From: Nocardia sputorum
GTDB taxonomy: Bacteria; Actinomycetota; Actinomycetes; Mycobacteriales; Mycobacteriaceae
Direction of reading: 5' to 3'
NCBI RefSeq assembly: GCF_027924405.1
Contig: NZ_AP026978.1
Location: 1,178,001-1,242,000 of the forward strand
DNA: 64,000 nt
This document shows, in pieces, positions 1 to 8,479 of this stretch (positions within the stretch are counted from its first letter, which is position 1; each line of letters starts with the position of its first letter). The notes under the pieces were generated by a model that was given only the letters and a program-made list of their open reading frames with translations, made no database searches and was not told where the DNA came from. A program made the translations under genes and the position numbers.

Positions 1-1
1 C

Positions 2-3000
2 GTGACCGGGCGGGTGACGCCGCAGCAGCTGGCACAGGCGCTGGGACTGCCACCGCCCACCGAGGAACAGGCCGCCGTGATCGCCGCGCCGCCCGGCCCG
101 ACCCTGGTGGTGGCGGGCGCGGGCGCGGGCAAGACCGAGACGATGGCCGCGCGTGTGGTGTGGATGGTCGCGAACGGGCTCGTCCTGCCGGACGAAGTGC
201 TCGGACTGACCTTCACGCGCAAAGCCGCGCAGCAGCTGACCGCCCGCATCCGGACCAGGCTGGCCAGGCTCGCCGGCGCGCCGCTGCTGCGCGAACTCGA
301 CCCGAGCGGCCGCTTGCGCGCCCAGCTGACCGGCGCGGAACCGGAGATCAGCACGTACCACTCGTACGCCGGCAGGTTGCTCACCGAACACGGACTGCTC
401 CTTCCGGTGGAGCCCTCGGCGACCCTGCTCACCGAGACCCAGCTCTGGCAGCTCGCCCACCAGGTGGTCCGCACCTGGGACGGCGACCTGGAGACCGAGC
501 GCACCCCGGTGTCGGTCACCGAGGCGGTGCTCGCGTTGTCCGGGCAGCTGGCCGAGCATCTGGTCGAACCCGAGGATCTGGCCGAGGCGCACACCGAGCT
601 GGCGAAGCTGGTGTACACGTTGCCCGCCGGTCCGCGGCAGCGGGGCGGGCCGAGCCAGACGCTGCTGAACATCGTGCAGGTGCAGCGGGAACGGGTAGCG
701 CTGCTGCCCCTGGTTCAGGAACTCGCCGAGGCGCTGCGCCGTCGGGGCGCCCTGGACTTCGGCGCGCAGATGTCCCTCGCCGCCCGCCTGGCCGCCGAGC
801 ATCCCGAGGTCGCCGCCGCCGAACGCGCCCGCTTCCGCCTGGTCCTGCTCGACGAGTACCAGGACACCGGCCACGCGCAGCGAGTTCTGCTCGCCGCCCT
901 GTTCGGGGGTGCGCCGGACCCGGCGGCCTCGACGCAAGCCACGCACGGCGATCTCGCTGCTGCCGGAGGGCGAGACTCGGCTGACGCAGACGTTTCCGCC
1001 GATGTCCGGCGGTCGACGCACCCCGGCGCGCACGGCGGCGAGCGTGAGTCGCGCGGCGCCGCCAACGGCTCGGATGCGCCGACCGCAAGCACTTCCGCAC
1101 GCTCCGGTGCGCAAAAGGCGCATCTCGAGCCGTCCACGGGGCAACTGTGGTCCTCGGACGACGCTCGGGCTCCGGCCACCGACCGGCTCGCGCCGGATAG
1201 CCGGGCACAGCAGCCGGTCGAGGGCAAGCGCGATCCGAATGTGCCACCGGCCACCTCGTTCTCGCGGACTGCCGACACTCGCGCTGGTGACACTCCGCAG
1301 CGCGGCCCCGACGGCGATACGGATAGCGAAGGGCAACCGAGGTTCGCCGGTGCGCACGATCCGCACGCCGCACTTCGGCGACGCGACCAGACCCCGCCGC
1401 CGCACCAAGCCCAGCGCCTTGCCGTGACCGCCGTCGGCGACCCGATGCAGTCGATCTACGGCTGGCGTGGCGCTTCGGCGGCGAATCTGCCCCGGTTCGC
1501 CACCGACTTCCCCAGTGCGCCAGGCGTGCCCGCCCCGACGCTGGCGTTGCTGACCAGCTGGCGCAATCCGCCCGAAGCGCTGGCGCTGGCCAATCTCGTC
1601 GCCGACCCATTGCGGCGCAAGGCGCTCGAGGGCGGCGGCGTCACGGTCGACGCGTTGCGCGCCAAACCCGACGCCGGGCCGGGAGTGGTCGCGCTGGCGT
1701 TGACCGAGACCGTGGCCGCCGAACGCGAGTGGGTGGCCGAGCGGATCGCCGCGGAGTGGGCAGCCCGGCGGGCGGCGCAACAGCAGCCGCCCACGTCGGC
1801 GGTACTGGTGCGTCGCAATGCCGATGCCGCGCCGCTCGCGGAAGCGCTGCGCGGCCAAGGTCTTCCGGTGGAGATCGTCGGGCTCGGTGGCTTGCTCGCC
1901 ACACCGGAGGTCGCCGACATCGTCGCCACCCTGCGGTTGATCGCCGAACCCGGATCGGGCAGCGCGGGCATGCGCGTGCTGACCGGCGCGCGCTGGCGCA
2001 TCGGAGTCGCCGACATCGCCGCGCTCGCCCGCCGCGCCAGGGACCTGTCCATCCGGCGTCCCGGGTCGGAAGGCCCGGCCGAGATCACCGACGGCGCCGC
2101 GCTGGACGAGGCGTTGCGCGAAGTGGCTCCGGAACCCGCCGAACAGGCCGGGCTGGCCGACGCGATCGCGGATCCCGGCCCGGCGGAGAACTATTCGCCC
2201 GCCGGCTTCGCCCGTATCGAGGCGCTGGGCCGGGAGCTGGCCGCGTTGCGCGAACGCAGCGGGCAGCCGCTGGCGGAGCTGGTCGCCGACGTCGAGCGCA
2301 CCATCGGCGTGGGGGTGGAGACCCAGACCCGGCGAGCCATGGCGGGCGCCGGAGCCGGGCGCGAGCATCTGGACGCGTTCGCCGAGGTGGTGGCCGGGTA
2401 CGCCGCGGACACCGGCGCCTCGCTCGGCGGGTTGCTCGCGTTCCTCGCCGCCGCGGAGGAGGTCGAGAACGGACTGGAGCCCGGCGAGGTCGAGGTCGCC
2501 AAGGACCGGGTGCAGGTGTTGACCGTGCACGCGGCCAAAGGTTTGGAATGGGAGATCGTGGCGGTCCCGCACGTGGTCGAGGGCGTGTTCCCGTCCAAGG
2601 TCGGTTCCGGCACGTGGCTGGGCGCGCTCGCGGAGCTGCCGACCTCGCTGCGGGGTGACCGTCAGCAGGAGGACGCGGCCGAGGGCGTGCCGGTGCTCGA
2701 TCTCACCGACCTGTACGACCGGGCGGACCTCGATCGCGCGATCAAGGCGCACAAGGAAGCGCTGGAGCGCCGCCGGATCGATGAGGAACGCCGCCTGTTC
2801 TACGTCGCGCTCACCAGAACCGAACGCGCGCTGCTGGTTTCGGCGCACTACTGGGCGGAGACCGGCAGTTCCCCGAAGGGGCCCTCGGACTTCCTGCTGG
2901 AACTGAAGCACGCGAACGACGACACCGGCAGCCCGGCCCACGGCGTTCTCACGATCGACCGCTGGGACGACCCGCCCGCCGCCGACGCCGTCAACCCGTT

Positions 3001-4228
3001 CACCGACAACCCCGCGACCGCCGAGTGGCCCCGCGACCCGCTCAGCACCCGCCGCGACCCGATCGAACAAGGCGCCGCGCTGGTCCGCGCCGCACTGGCC
3101 GACCTCCGCACCCGTCCCGCCGATGCCGGACGCGATGATCGGGAGCCCGGTGCGGGCCCGAACCGCCGGACCCGAAGCCGTTCTGCACCCGCTGACTATG
3201 AGCCGGGCTTCCTGGACGAACCGCCTTCGTACCCGTCGCCCGACGCGCCGAAGCCCGCGGATGAACCGTTCTACTACCCGCCCGACGACGACTACCCGCC
3301 CGACGATTTCGCGGACTTCGCGGCAACCGAATACGCCGACCCCTACGCGGACATCGAGCCCTACTTCGGCCCGGGACCCGACCCGGTGGAGGAGTACTTG
3401 TCCGACGACCGGGCATTCGCCGCGACCGGCTTCGCGCCACCGCCACCCGAGGACCCCTACCGGCCCGCGCACATCCAGCCCGACCCGGATCTCGACGATC
3501 CCGAAGGCTGGGCCGCCGACGTCGACGCCCTGCTGGCCGAGCACCAGGACGCCGCGACGGCCGCCGGGGAGGTCGAGCTCCCCGGGCAGATCGCCGCGAC
3601 CGCCCTGGTGGAGCTGCGTGCCGACCCGGCGCGACTGGCCGCTCGCCTGCGTCGCCCGTTGCCCTACCCGCCGAACCCGCTGGCCCGTCGCGGCACCGCC
3701 TTCCACGCGTGGGTGCAGCGCTGGTTCGGTTCCACGCGCCTGCTGGGTCTGGACGAATTGCCGGGCGCGGCCGACAGCGGCGCGGCCGACGCGGGGCTGG
3801 ACGCCGAGCTGACCGCGATGCAGCAGGCCTTCCTGAATTCCCGCTGGGCCGATCGCAGCCCGATCGAGGTCGAGATTCCGTTCGAGACCTCGATCGCGGG
3901 CACCGTGATCCGCGGACGGATGGACGCGGTGTTCGCCGAACCGGGCGGGCGCTGGATCGTCGTCGACTGGAAGACCGGCGCCGAACCCAGCGCCGCCGAG
4001 GAACCGGCGGTCGCCATGCAGCTGGCCGTCTATCGCCTGGCCTGGGCACGGTTGATGGCCGCCCGGGAGGGACGGCCGGAGCACGAGATGCTGCACCGGA
4101 TCGGCGCCGCGTTCCACTACGTGCGCACCGGACGGACCATCGCGCCGGTGAACCTGGCCGGTCCGGAGGAATTGGCCGAACTGATCAGGAACGCCGCGCC
4201 CGCCGGCTCACCGCCAGCGCCTGAGTGA
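2..4228 (+). CDS. adnB: AdnB-like ATP-dependent helicase-nuclease subunit
   Basis: UvrD-type motor fused to a C-terminal RecB-type nuclease, like the AdnB subunit of the mycobacterial AdnAB enzyme that resects double-strand DNA ends. Seen: Walker A GAGAGKT at residues 39-45, motif II LLDEYQDT near 282, motif III GDPMQSIYGWRGA near 479, helicase motif [10 protein letters not shown] near 842, ALTRTERALL near 936, and nuclease motif GRMDAVF...VVDWKTG near 1305-1325. At 1408 residues it is about 300 longer than mycobacterial AdnB (about 1,100). The excess is a Ser/Thr/Asp-rich insert at about residues 303-470, between motifs II and III, and a Pro/Asp/Tyr-rich stretch near 1040-1180. The GTG at position 2 is a plausible start, but the window edge prevents checking it. 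An adnA partner would lie upstream, outside the window. Confidence 0.9.
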   Translation: MTGRVTPQQLAQALGLPPPTEEQAAVIAAPPGPTLVVAGAGAGKTETMAARVVWMVANGLVLPDEVLGLTFTRKAAQQLTARIRTRLARLAGAPLLRELDPSGRLRAQLTGAEPEISTYHSYAGRLLTEHGLLLPVEPSATLLTETQLWQLAHQVVRTWDGDLETERTPVSVTEAVLALSGQLAEHLVEPEDLAEAHTELAKLVYTLPAGPRQRGGPSQTLLNIVQVQRERVALLPLVQELAEALRRRGALDFGAQMSLAARLAAEHPEVAAAERARFRLVLLDEYQDTGHAQRVLLAALFGGAPDPAASTQATHGDLAAAGGRDSADADVSADVRRSTHPGAHGGERESRGAANGSDAPTASTSARSGAQKAHLEPSTGQLWSSDDARAPATDRLAPDSRAQQPVEGKRDPNVPPATSFSRTADTRAGDTPQRGPDGDTDSEGQPRFAGAHDPHAALRRRDQTPPPHQAQRLAVTAVGDPMQSIYGWRGASAANLPRFATDFPSAPGVPAPTLALLTSWRNPPEALALANLVADPLRRKALEGGGVTVDALRAKPDAGPGVVALALTETVAAEREWVAERIAAEWAARRAAQQQPPTSAVLVRRNADAAPLAEALRGQGLPVEIVGLGGLLATPEVADIVATLRLIAEPGSGSAGMRVLTGARWRIGVADIAALARRARDLSIRRPGSEGPAEITDGAALDEALREVAPEPAEQAGLADAIADPGPAENYSPAGFARIEALGRELAALRERSGQPLAELVADVERTIGVGVETQTRRAMAGAGAGREHLDAFAEVVAGYAADTGASLGGLLAFLAAAEEVENGLEPGEVEVAKDRVQVLTVHAAKGLEWEIVAVPHVVEGVFPSKVGSGTWLGALAELPTSLRGDRQQEDAAEGVPVLDLTDLYDRADLDRAIKAHKEALERRRIDEERRLFYVALTRTERALLVSAHYWAETGSSPKGPSDFLLELKHANDDTGSPAHGVLTIDRWDDPPAADAVNPFTDNPATAEWPRDPLSTRRDPIEQGAALVRAALADLRTRPADAGRDDREPGAGPNRRTRSRSAPADYEPGFLDEPPSYPSPDAPKPADEPFYYPPDDDYPPDDFADFAATEYADPYADIEPYFGPGPDPVEEYLSDDRAFAATGFAPPPPEDPYRPAHIQPDPDLDDPEGWAADVDALLAEHQDAATAAGEVELPGQIAATALVELRADPARLAARLRRPLPYPPNPLARRGTAFHAWVQRWFGSTRLLGLDELPGAADSGAADAGLDAELTAMQQAFLNSRWADRSPIEVEIPFETSIAGTVIRGRMDAVFAEPGGRWIVVDWKTGAEPSAAEEPAVAMQLAVYRLAWARLMAAREGRPEHEMLHRIGAAFHYVRTGRTIAPVNLAGPEELAELIRNAAPAGSPPAPE

Positions 4229-4598
4229 TCAGCGGGATCTGCAGCGGCAGCCGCAGGGCCGAGCCGGCCTTGAGCAGCCGCGGCGCTTTCTCGCTGGCCA
4301 GCATGTCCGCGGTGAACTGCACGTTGGCCGGGAACACCGCGATGAACAGCAGCGCCGCGATCCGTCCGCCGAAGCTGCGGGTACGCGGGATCGCGAGGGC
4401 GGCGGCGACGCCGATCTCGGCCACGCCGGAAGCGTAGGTGTAGTCACGAGCCTTGCCGGGCAGGAAGCGCGGCACGATCGAATCGAACGGTTTCGGCCAG
4501 ACGAAATGCAACACTCCGGCCCCGAACAGCAGGGCGGCGAGAGCCAGCGCAGGCCGCCGCGCGCCGTCGGGCACGGATGTCAGCGTATTTTCAGCCAT
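4185..4598 (-). CDS. DoxX-like small integral membrane protein
   Basis: A 137-residue protein with four predicted hydrophobic segments: about residues 17-36, containing LFGAGVLHFVWPKPFD, then about 57-70, 78-92 and 112-127. This is the layout of DoxX/MauE-type quinone-associated membrane proteins. The residues PKPFDSIVPRFLPG and GVAEIGVAAALAIPRTR fit the DoxX-like subgroup. It converges on adnB and its last 44 bases overlap the adnB 3' end. The substrate and partner are unknown. The ATG at 4598 is the only good start. The gene is not part of the remembered M. tuberculosis order here, so it may be an insertion. Confidence 0.75.
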   Translation of the reverse strand: MAENTLTSVPDGARRPALALAALLFGAGVLHFVWPKPFDSIVPRFLPGKARDYTYASGVAEIGVAAALAIPRTRSFGGRIAALLFIAVFPANVQFTADMLASEKAPRLLKAGSALRLPLQIPLITQALAVSRRARRS

Positions 4599-5067
4599 GA
4601 GGCACCCTTACATCTACACCGCTCCGCGTCGAGCCCGGGCCGCTCGCCGCCGCGAGGGCCCCGCCGACCGGCACACGCCGAGCCACGCGCACCGAATCCC
4701 GAGCTCGAACACCGACGCGCCCAGCACACCGCAACCACGCCCGAGCGAAGCGAGACCCCGCGTATGCCGTTCGCAAGCCTCGGTTCGCGTTCGAGCACTC
4801 GCCCATCGCGCGACCCAAGGACCGCTCGACTCAATAGCCGACGCCGCCACGCAACACGAGTCCCGAGCTCGAATGCCGACGAGCTCAGTACACCGCAACC
4901 ACGTCTTTCGAGCGAAGCGAGACCGAGCATCCGCCGTTCGCGAGCCAGAAGTGGGCCGCGAACACCCAGCGCCGCAGGCGCTGGAAAAACAAACACAGTA
5001 GGCTCCCCTGCTGTGCCGGAGGGACAAGGAATACCGGGGATGACCGACACGAGCGACGAGATGACGG
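4599..5067. repeat. Intergenic region with a diverged direct repeat
   Basis: No convincing gene lies in these 469 bases. It holds a two-copy direct repeat of about 83 bp, at 4697-4779 and 4861-4946 (period about 164). Both copies share TCCCGAGCTCGAA, then CACCGCAACCACG, then GAGCGAAGCGAGACC, then CCGTTCGC. The apparent reading frames across it are arginine-rich and mutually overlapping, as expected of non-coding GC-rich DNA. It must also hold promoters for the divergent DoxX-like and channel genes, but none is clear. Confidence 0.6.
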
Positions 5068-6132
5068 GTGCGTCCGGTGTTCGGTGAGCGAGCGCGCGGC
5101 CTGGGGCTGGCCAGCCGTCCCGATTTCGCCCTGGTCGGTGTGCTGCGCATCCCGGAAGTGCAGAGCAGCCCGTGGATCTCGCTGACCAGGCGGGTGCTGT
5201 TCGCTACGGCGCTGCTGTTCCTGGCCGCGCTGGTGGTGTATCTCGGGCGCGAGGGCTACCACGACAACTCGGGTAATGAACTGTCGTTCCTGGACGCGTT
5301 CTACTACGCGACGGTGTCGCTGTCGACCACCGGATACGGCGACATCCATCCGGTGACGCCCGAGGCGCGGCTGGCGAACATCGTCGTCATCACCCCGCTG
5401 CGCATCCTGTTCCTGATCGTCCTGGTCGGAACCACACTGGGCGTGCTGACCGAACGTTCCCGGCAGGCTTTCAAGATTCAGCGATGGAGGCACACCGTGC
5501 GCAATCACACCGTGGTCGTCGGATACGGCACGAAGGGGCGGACGGCGATCGACGCCATGCTCGGCGACGGGGTGCAGCCCGCCGACATCGTCGTGGTCGA
5601 CACCGACGTGGTCGCTTTGGAGGCGGCCGCCAACGCCGGCCTGGTCACGGTGCACGGGTCGGCTTCCCAATCCGATGTGCTCCGGCTGGCCGGTGTGCAG
5701 CACGCCGACTCGGTGGTGGTCGCCACCAATCGGGATGACACCGCCGTGCTGGTCACCCTGACCGCCCGGGAACTGAACAAGGCCGCCAAGATCGTGGTGT
5801 CGATCCGGGAGGCGGAGAACACCCACCTGGTGCGGCAGTCCGGCGCGAACTCGGTGGTGGTGTCGTCGGAGACGGCGGGCCGGTTGCTCGGCATCGCGAC
5901 CACCACGCCCACGGTCGTGGAGATGATGGAAGACCTGCTCACCCCGGAGGAGGGTTTCGCCGTCGCGGAACGCGAGGTGGAGTCGTCCGAGATCGGCGGT
6001 TCGCCACGGCATCTCAGCGACATCGTCCTCGGCGTGGTGCGCGACGGGGTGCTCTACCGGGTGGGGGAGCCGGAAGTCGACGCGGTCGACGCCGGCGACA
6101 AGCTGCTGTACATCCGCCGGGCGGGCAAGTGA
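5068..6132 (+). CDS. Two-TM potassium channel with RCK (TrkA-N) domain
   Basis: Cytoplasmic-membrane K+ channel of the MthK/Kch type. Seen: a hydrophobic helix at about residues 40-60, a pore helix and the selectivity filter STTGYGD near 87-93, a second helix RILFLIVLVGTTLGVL, then an RCK domain starting VVVGYGTKGRTA near 150 and carrying the Rossmann acidic residue in VVVDTD. A C-terminal TrkA-C-like part ends the protein. Length (354 aa) and position before nudC match M. tuberculosis Rv3200c. The GTG at 5068 is taken as start; the ATG at 5040 is in another frame and stops after 15 codons, overlapping this start. Confidence 0.88.
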   Translation: MRPVFGERARGLGLASRPDFALVGVLRIPEVQSSPWISLTRRVLFATALLFLAALVVYLGREGYHDNSGNELSFLDAFYYATVSLSTTGYGDIHPVTPEARLANIVVITPLRILFLIVLVGTTLGVLTERSRQAFKIQRWRHTVRNHTVVVGYGTKGRTAIDAMLGDGVQPADIVVVDTDVVALEAAANAGLVTVHGSASQSDVLRLAGVQHADSVVVATNRDDTAVLVTLTARELNKAAKIVVSIREAENTHLVRQSGANSVVVSSETAGRLLGIATTTPTVVEMMEDLLTPEEGFAVAEREVESSEIGGSPRHLSDIVLGVVRDGVLYRVGEPEVDAVDAGDKLLYIRRAGK

Positions 6133-6179
6133 CACACGCCGCGAGCTGAGCGGTAGCTCGGGCGCGATAGTCTCGAAGC

Positions 6180-7085
6180 GTGTCGGCTTTTCAGCTCAAT
6201 GGTGTTCCGCTGCTGTCTCGTTCCGTGATCGATCGAGCCGAGCCGATTCGAGGTGACGCGCAGGCTCTGAAGGAGGGCTGGGCCGACGCCAAACTCTTGC
6301 GTGTCAATCGCCGCGGGCAGGTGCGCTTGGAGGACGGTGTCCTGCTCCTGGAACCGGCCCTGGAGTTGTCCGCGGAGCCGAGCCCGGCCGCGGTGTTCCT
6401 CGGGGTCGAGGACGGCATCCATCTCTGGGCGGTGCGCGATCCGGAGCTCGAGGGCACGCTCACCGACTTGCGCGCGCTGGCGGGCGGCGCCGTCGACGAC
6501 CGCACCGCCGGGTTGCTGTCCACCGCGATCGCGCTGTTGAACTGGCACGACAAGGCCGGATTCCACGGTGCGGACGGCACAGTGACCACCTCGGCGAAGG
6601 GCGGTTGGTCGCGCGTCACCGAGAGCGGCTACGAGGAGTTCCCGCGCATCGATCCGGCGGTGATCTGCTTGATCCACGACGGCGGCGACCGGGCGCTGCT
6701 CGCCCGCCAGCACGCCTGGCCGGAATCGCTGTTCTCGCTGCTGGCGGGATTCGTCGAGGCGGGCGAGTCGCTGGAGCGCTGCGTGGAGCGGGAGATGCGC
6801 GAGGAAGTCGGTCTCGACGTGCGCGAGATCAGCTACTTGGGCAGCCAGCCGTGGCCGTTCCCGCGCTCGCTCATGCTGGGCTTCGCGGCGGTCGCCGATC
6901 CGGAACAGCCGCTCGTCTTCTCCGACGGGGAGATCGCCGAGGCCGCCTGGTTCACGCGCGCGCAGGTGCGCGAAGCGCTGGCGGTGGGCGACTGGTCGAA
7001 GCGGGGCGAGGGCGCCCAGCTGCTGCTGCCCGGTTCGATCTCGATCGCTCGCACCATCATCGAATCCTGGGCCGCGCTCGACTAG
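6180..7085 (+). CDS. nudC: NudC-type NAD(H) pyrophosphatase
   Basis: Nudix hydrolase of the NudC branch, cleaving NAD(H) to NMN(H) and AMP; family members also remove NAD caps from RNA. Seen: Nudix box GFVEAGESLERCVEREMREE near residues 190-209 with the RE-x-REE core, and the NudC signature SQPWPFPRS just after it. The four zinc-ribbon cysteines of the E. coli enzyme are not visible: the segment between WHDKAGFHGADG and PRIDPAVI holds no Cys, so metal binding in that subdomain is probably lost. The GTG start lies 47 bases after the channel gene. Place and length (301 aa) match Rv3199c. Confidence 0.92.
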   Translation: MSAFQLNGVPLLSRSVIDRAEPIRGDAQALKEGWADAKLLRVNRRGQVRLEDGVLLLEPALELSAEPSPAAVFLGVEDGIHLWAVRDPELEGTLTDLRALAGGAVDDRTAGLLSTAIALLNWHDKAGFHGADGTVTTSAKGGWSRVTESGYEEFPRIDPAVICLIHDGGDRALLARQHAWPESLFSLLAGFVEAGESLERCVEREMREEVGLDVREISYLGSQPWPFPRSLMLGFAAVADPEQPLVFSDGEIAEAAWFTRAQVREALAVGDWSKRGEGAQLLLPGSISIARTIIESWAALD

Positions 7086-7091
7086 CGCACC

Positions 7092-7119
7092 CGCGCGCGG
7101 GCAGCGCGACCCGCGCGCG
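7092..7119. terminator. Possible bidirectional terminator, nudC/mycoredoxin
   Basis: An inverted repeat, CGCGCGCGGG at 7092-7101 and CCCGCGCGCG at 7110-7119 with an 8-base loop, lies between the convergent nudC and mycoredoxin genes. There is no T-run, and such GC-only repeats can arise by chance at this GC content. Confidence 0.4.
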
Positions 7120-7127
7120 TCGGCTGA

Positions 7128-7391
7128 TCAGGATAGTCCGGCGAGGACCTGCTTGACGGTCGCCAGCGACGGGTTCGTCGCGGTGGAGCCGTCGGCGAAC
7201 TTCACGGTGGGCACGACGTGGTTGCCCCCGTTCACGCTGCCGACGAACTCGGCCGACGCCGGGTCGTCCTCGATGTCGATCTCGACATAGGTGATGCCCG
7301 CCTCGTCCAGCTGCTTCTTGAGCCTGCGGCAGTAGCCGCACCAGGTGGTCGAGTACATCGTCAGGGTGGGGTTCGCGTCAGTCACGGACAC
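7128..7391 (-). CDS. mrx1: Mycoredoxin-1-like glutaredoxin
   Basis: Small thiol oxidoreductase with active site TTWCGYCRRLKKQL. The CGYC pair, the cis-Pro segment HVVPTVKFADGS and SVNGGN match mycoredoxin-1 (Rv3198A), which uses mycothiol to reduce mixed disulfides. About 85 residues are expected, so the start is placed at the GTG at 7391, with another GTG at 7385. The ATG at 7454 would add an unconserved 21-residue tail running into the palindrome upstream of the divergent SRPBCC gene. Confidence 0.88.
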   Translation of the reverse strand: MSVTDANPTLTMYSTTWCGYCRRLKKQLDEAGITYVEIDIEDDPASAEFVGSVNGGNHVVPTVKFADGSTATNPSLATVKQVLAGLS

Positions 7392-7453
7392 TGCAACACC
7401 GGAGGGCCGCGCACTGTTCCGACTCGGATCGTCTCGGATGGTCTTGCACTCCA

Positions 7454-7475
7454 TTTAGTATGTGCGCATACTAAA
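7454..7475. promoter_or_regulatory. 22-bp palindromic operator upstream of SRPBCC-EVE-MarR operon
   Basis: Arms TTTAGTATG and CATACTAAA pair perfectly around a TGCG centre. The palindrome ends three bases before the ATG of the SRPBCC gene at 7479, which has no Shine-Dalgarno sequence, so the operon may be leaderless with the operator covering its promoter. The third gene of the operon encodes a MarR-family repressor, the natural candidate ligand (inference). The divergent mycoredoxin gene begins about 60 bp away. Confidence 0.7.
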
Positions 7476-7478
7476 TGT

Positions 7479-7901
7479 ATGACGATCATCGCCACTGCAT
7501 ACGCCACCTCCGATGCTCCGCCGACCGCCTTCTTCGCTCGCTGGGCGGACATGGCCACCTGGCCGGAATGGAACACCGACACCGAGTGGGTGCGCCTGGA
7601 CGGACCGTTCGCCGAGGGCGCCACCGGGACGTTGCGGCCGAAGGGCGGTCCGGACATCCGGTTCGTCGTCGCACGCCTCACCGACCGCGAGTTCGTCGAC
7701 GTCTCCCGGTTGCTCGGCGCGCGGCTCACCTTCGCCCACGAGGTCACCGTCGCCGAGAGCGGCACCACGATCACGGTGACCGTCTCGATCGACGGACCAT
7801 TGCGCCGGCTGTGGACCAGAATCCTGGGCGCGGGCCTGGCGGAATCCGTGCAACCCGACCTCGACGCACTGGTCGCCGTCGCCGAGGGGGTCGCGGCGTG
7901 A
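7479..7901 (+). CDS. SRPBCC (polyketide cyclase/START-like) family protein
   Basis: A 140-residue protein of the SRPBCC fold. Seen: the family opening, with PTAFFARWADMATWPEWNTD at residues 14-33 and the WPEW helix-turn, followed by alternating beta strands ending LDALVAVAEGVA. These proteins bind hydrophobic ligands in a deep pocket; the ligand here is unknown. The ATG at 7479 is chosen because the palindrome lies immediately upstream. The stop overlaps the GTG of the next gene (GTGA), indicating an operon with the EVE and MarR genes. Confidence 0.8.
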   Translation: MTIIATAYATSDAPPTAFFARWADMATWPEWNTDTEWVRLDGPFAEGATGTLRPKGGPDIRFVVARLTDREFVDVSRLLGARLTFAHEVTVAESGTTITVTVSIDGPLRRLWTRILGAGLAESVQPDLDALVAVAEGVAA

Positions 7902-8470
7902 GCGGCATGCGCGGGAAGAACGCCGCCGTCCCCGGGGCGGATTCCCGCGTCAGCGAGGCGCGGCGGAGCGGGGCCGGTCGCCTCGAGGCGGGGGCTCAGG
8001 AGCGGAGCGGGGATCCGACCGCCGACGGCGGCTGCCCCGGCTCGAGCGCGCGATATTGGCTGGCGGTCGTGTCCAGGGAACATGTCCGGCGCGGTGTCGA
8101 GCTAGGCATCGCCCAGGCCAACCATGGCAAGCGCGCGGCGGTGGAACGTATGCGGCCGGGCGACGGATTGGTCTACTACTCGTCGCGGGAGGGCATGCGC
8201 GCGGGAGTGCCGGTGCGCTCGTTCACCGCGATCGGCACCATCGACGACCGTCCGGCCTGGCAGGCCGACCCGCAGGACGGCGGTTGCTTCCAGCCCTGGC
8301 GTCGCGGGGTGAGCTACCGAGCCGGCGCGCGCGAGATTCCGATCGAGGCGCTGCGCGAGGCCCTGGAATTCACCAGCGCGCCGAACTGGGGAATGATCCT
8401 GCGCCGCGGCCTGATAGAACTCAGCCCGCACGACTACACGCTGATCGCGCGGGCGATGACGGACGAGTGA
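7898..8470 (+). CDS. EVE-domain protein
   Basis: Seen: YWLAVVSREHVRRGVELGIA near residues 53-72, then KRAAVERMRPGDGLVYYSS and FTAIGTIDD, the pattern of the EVE domain. EVE is a PUA/YTH-like fold that in other proteins recognises modified bases in DNA or RNA. About 50 N-terminal residues are low in complexity (Ser, Arg, Ala, Gly) and probably disordered; the domain itself starts near residue 52. The GTG start overlaps the preceding stop by four bases. Linkage to a MarR regulator and an SRPBCC protein gives no clear function. Confidence 0.78.
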   Translation: MSGMRGKNAAVPGADSRVSEARRSGAGRLEAGAQERSGDPTADGGCPGSSARYWLAVVSREHVRRGVELGIAQANHGKRAAVERMRPGDGLVYYSSREGMRAGVPVRSFTAIGTIDDRPAWQADPQDGGCFQPWRRGVSYRAGAREIPIEALREALEFTSAPNWGMILRRGLIELSPHDYTLIARAMTDE

Positions 8471-8479
8471 GGGAGGCCG

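Noticed and set aside
5040..5087. ATG at 5040 as the K+ channel start
   Set aside because: It is in another frame and stops after 15 codons; the conserved channel frame begins at GTG 5068 or later.
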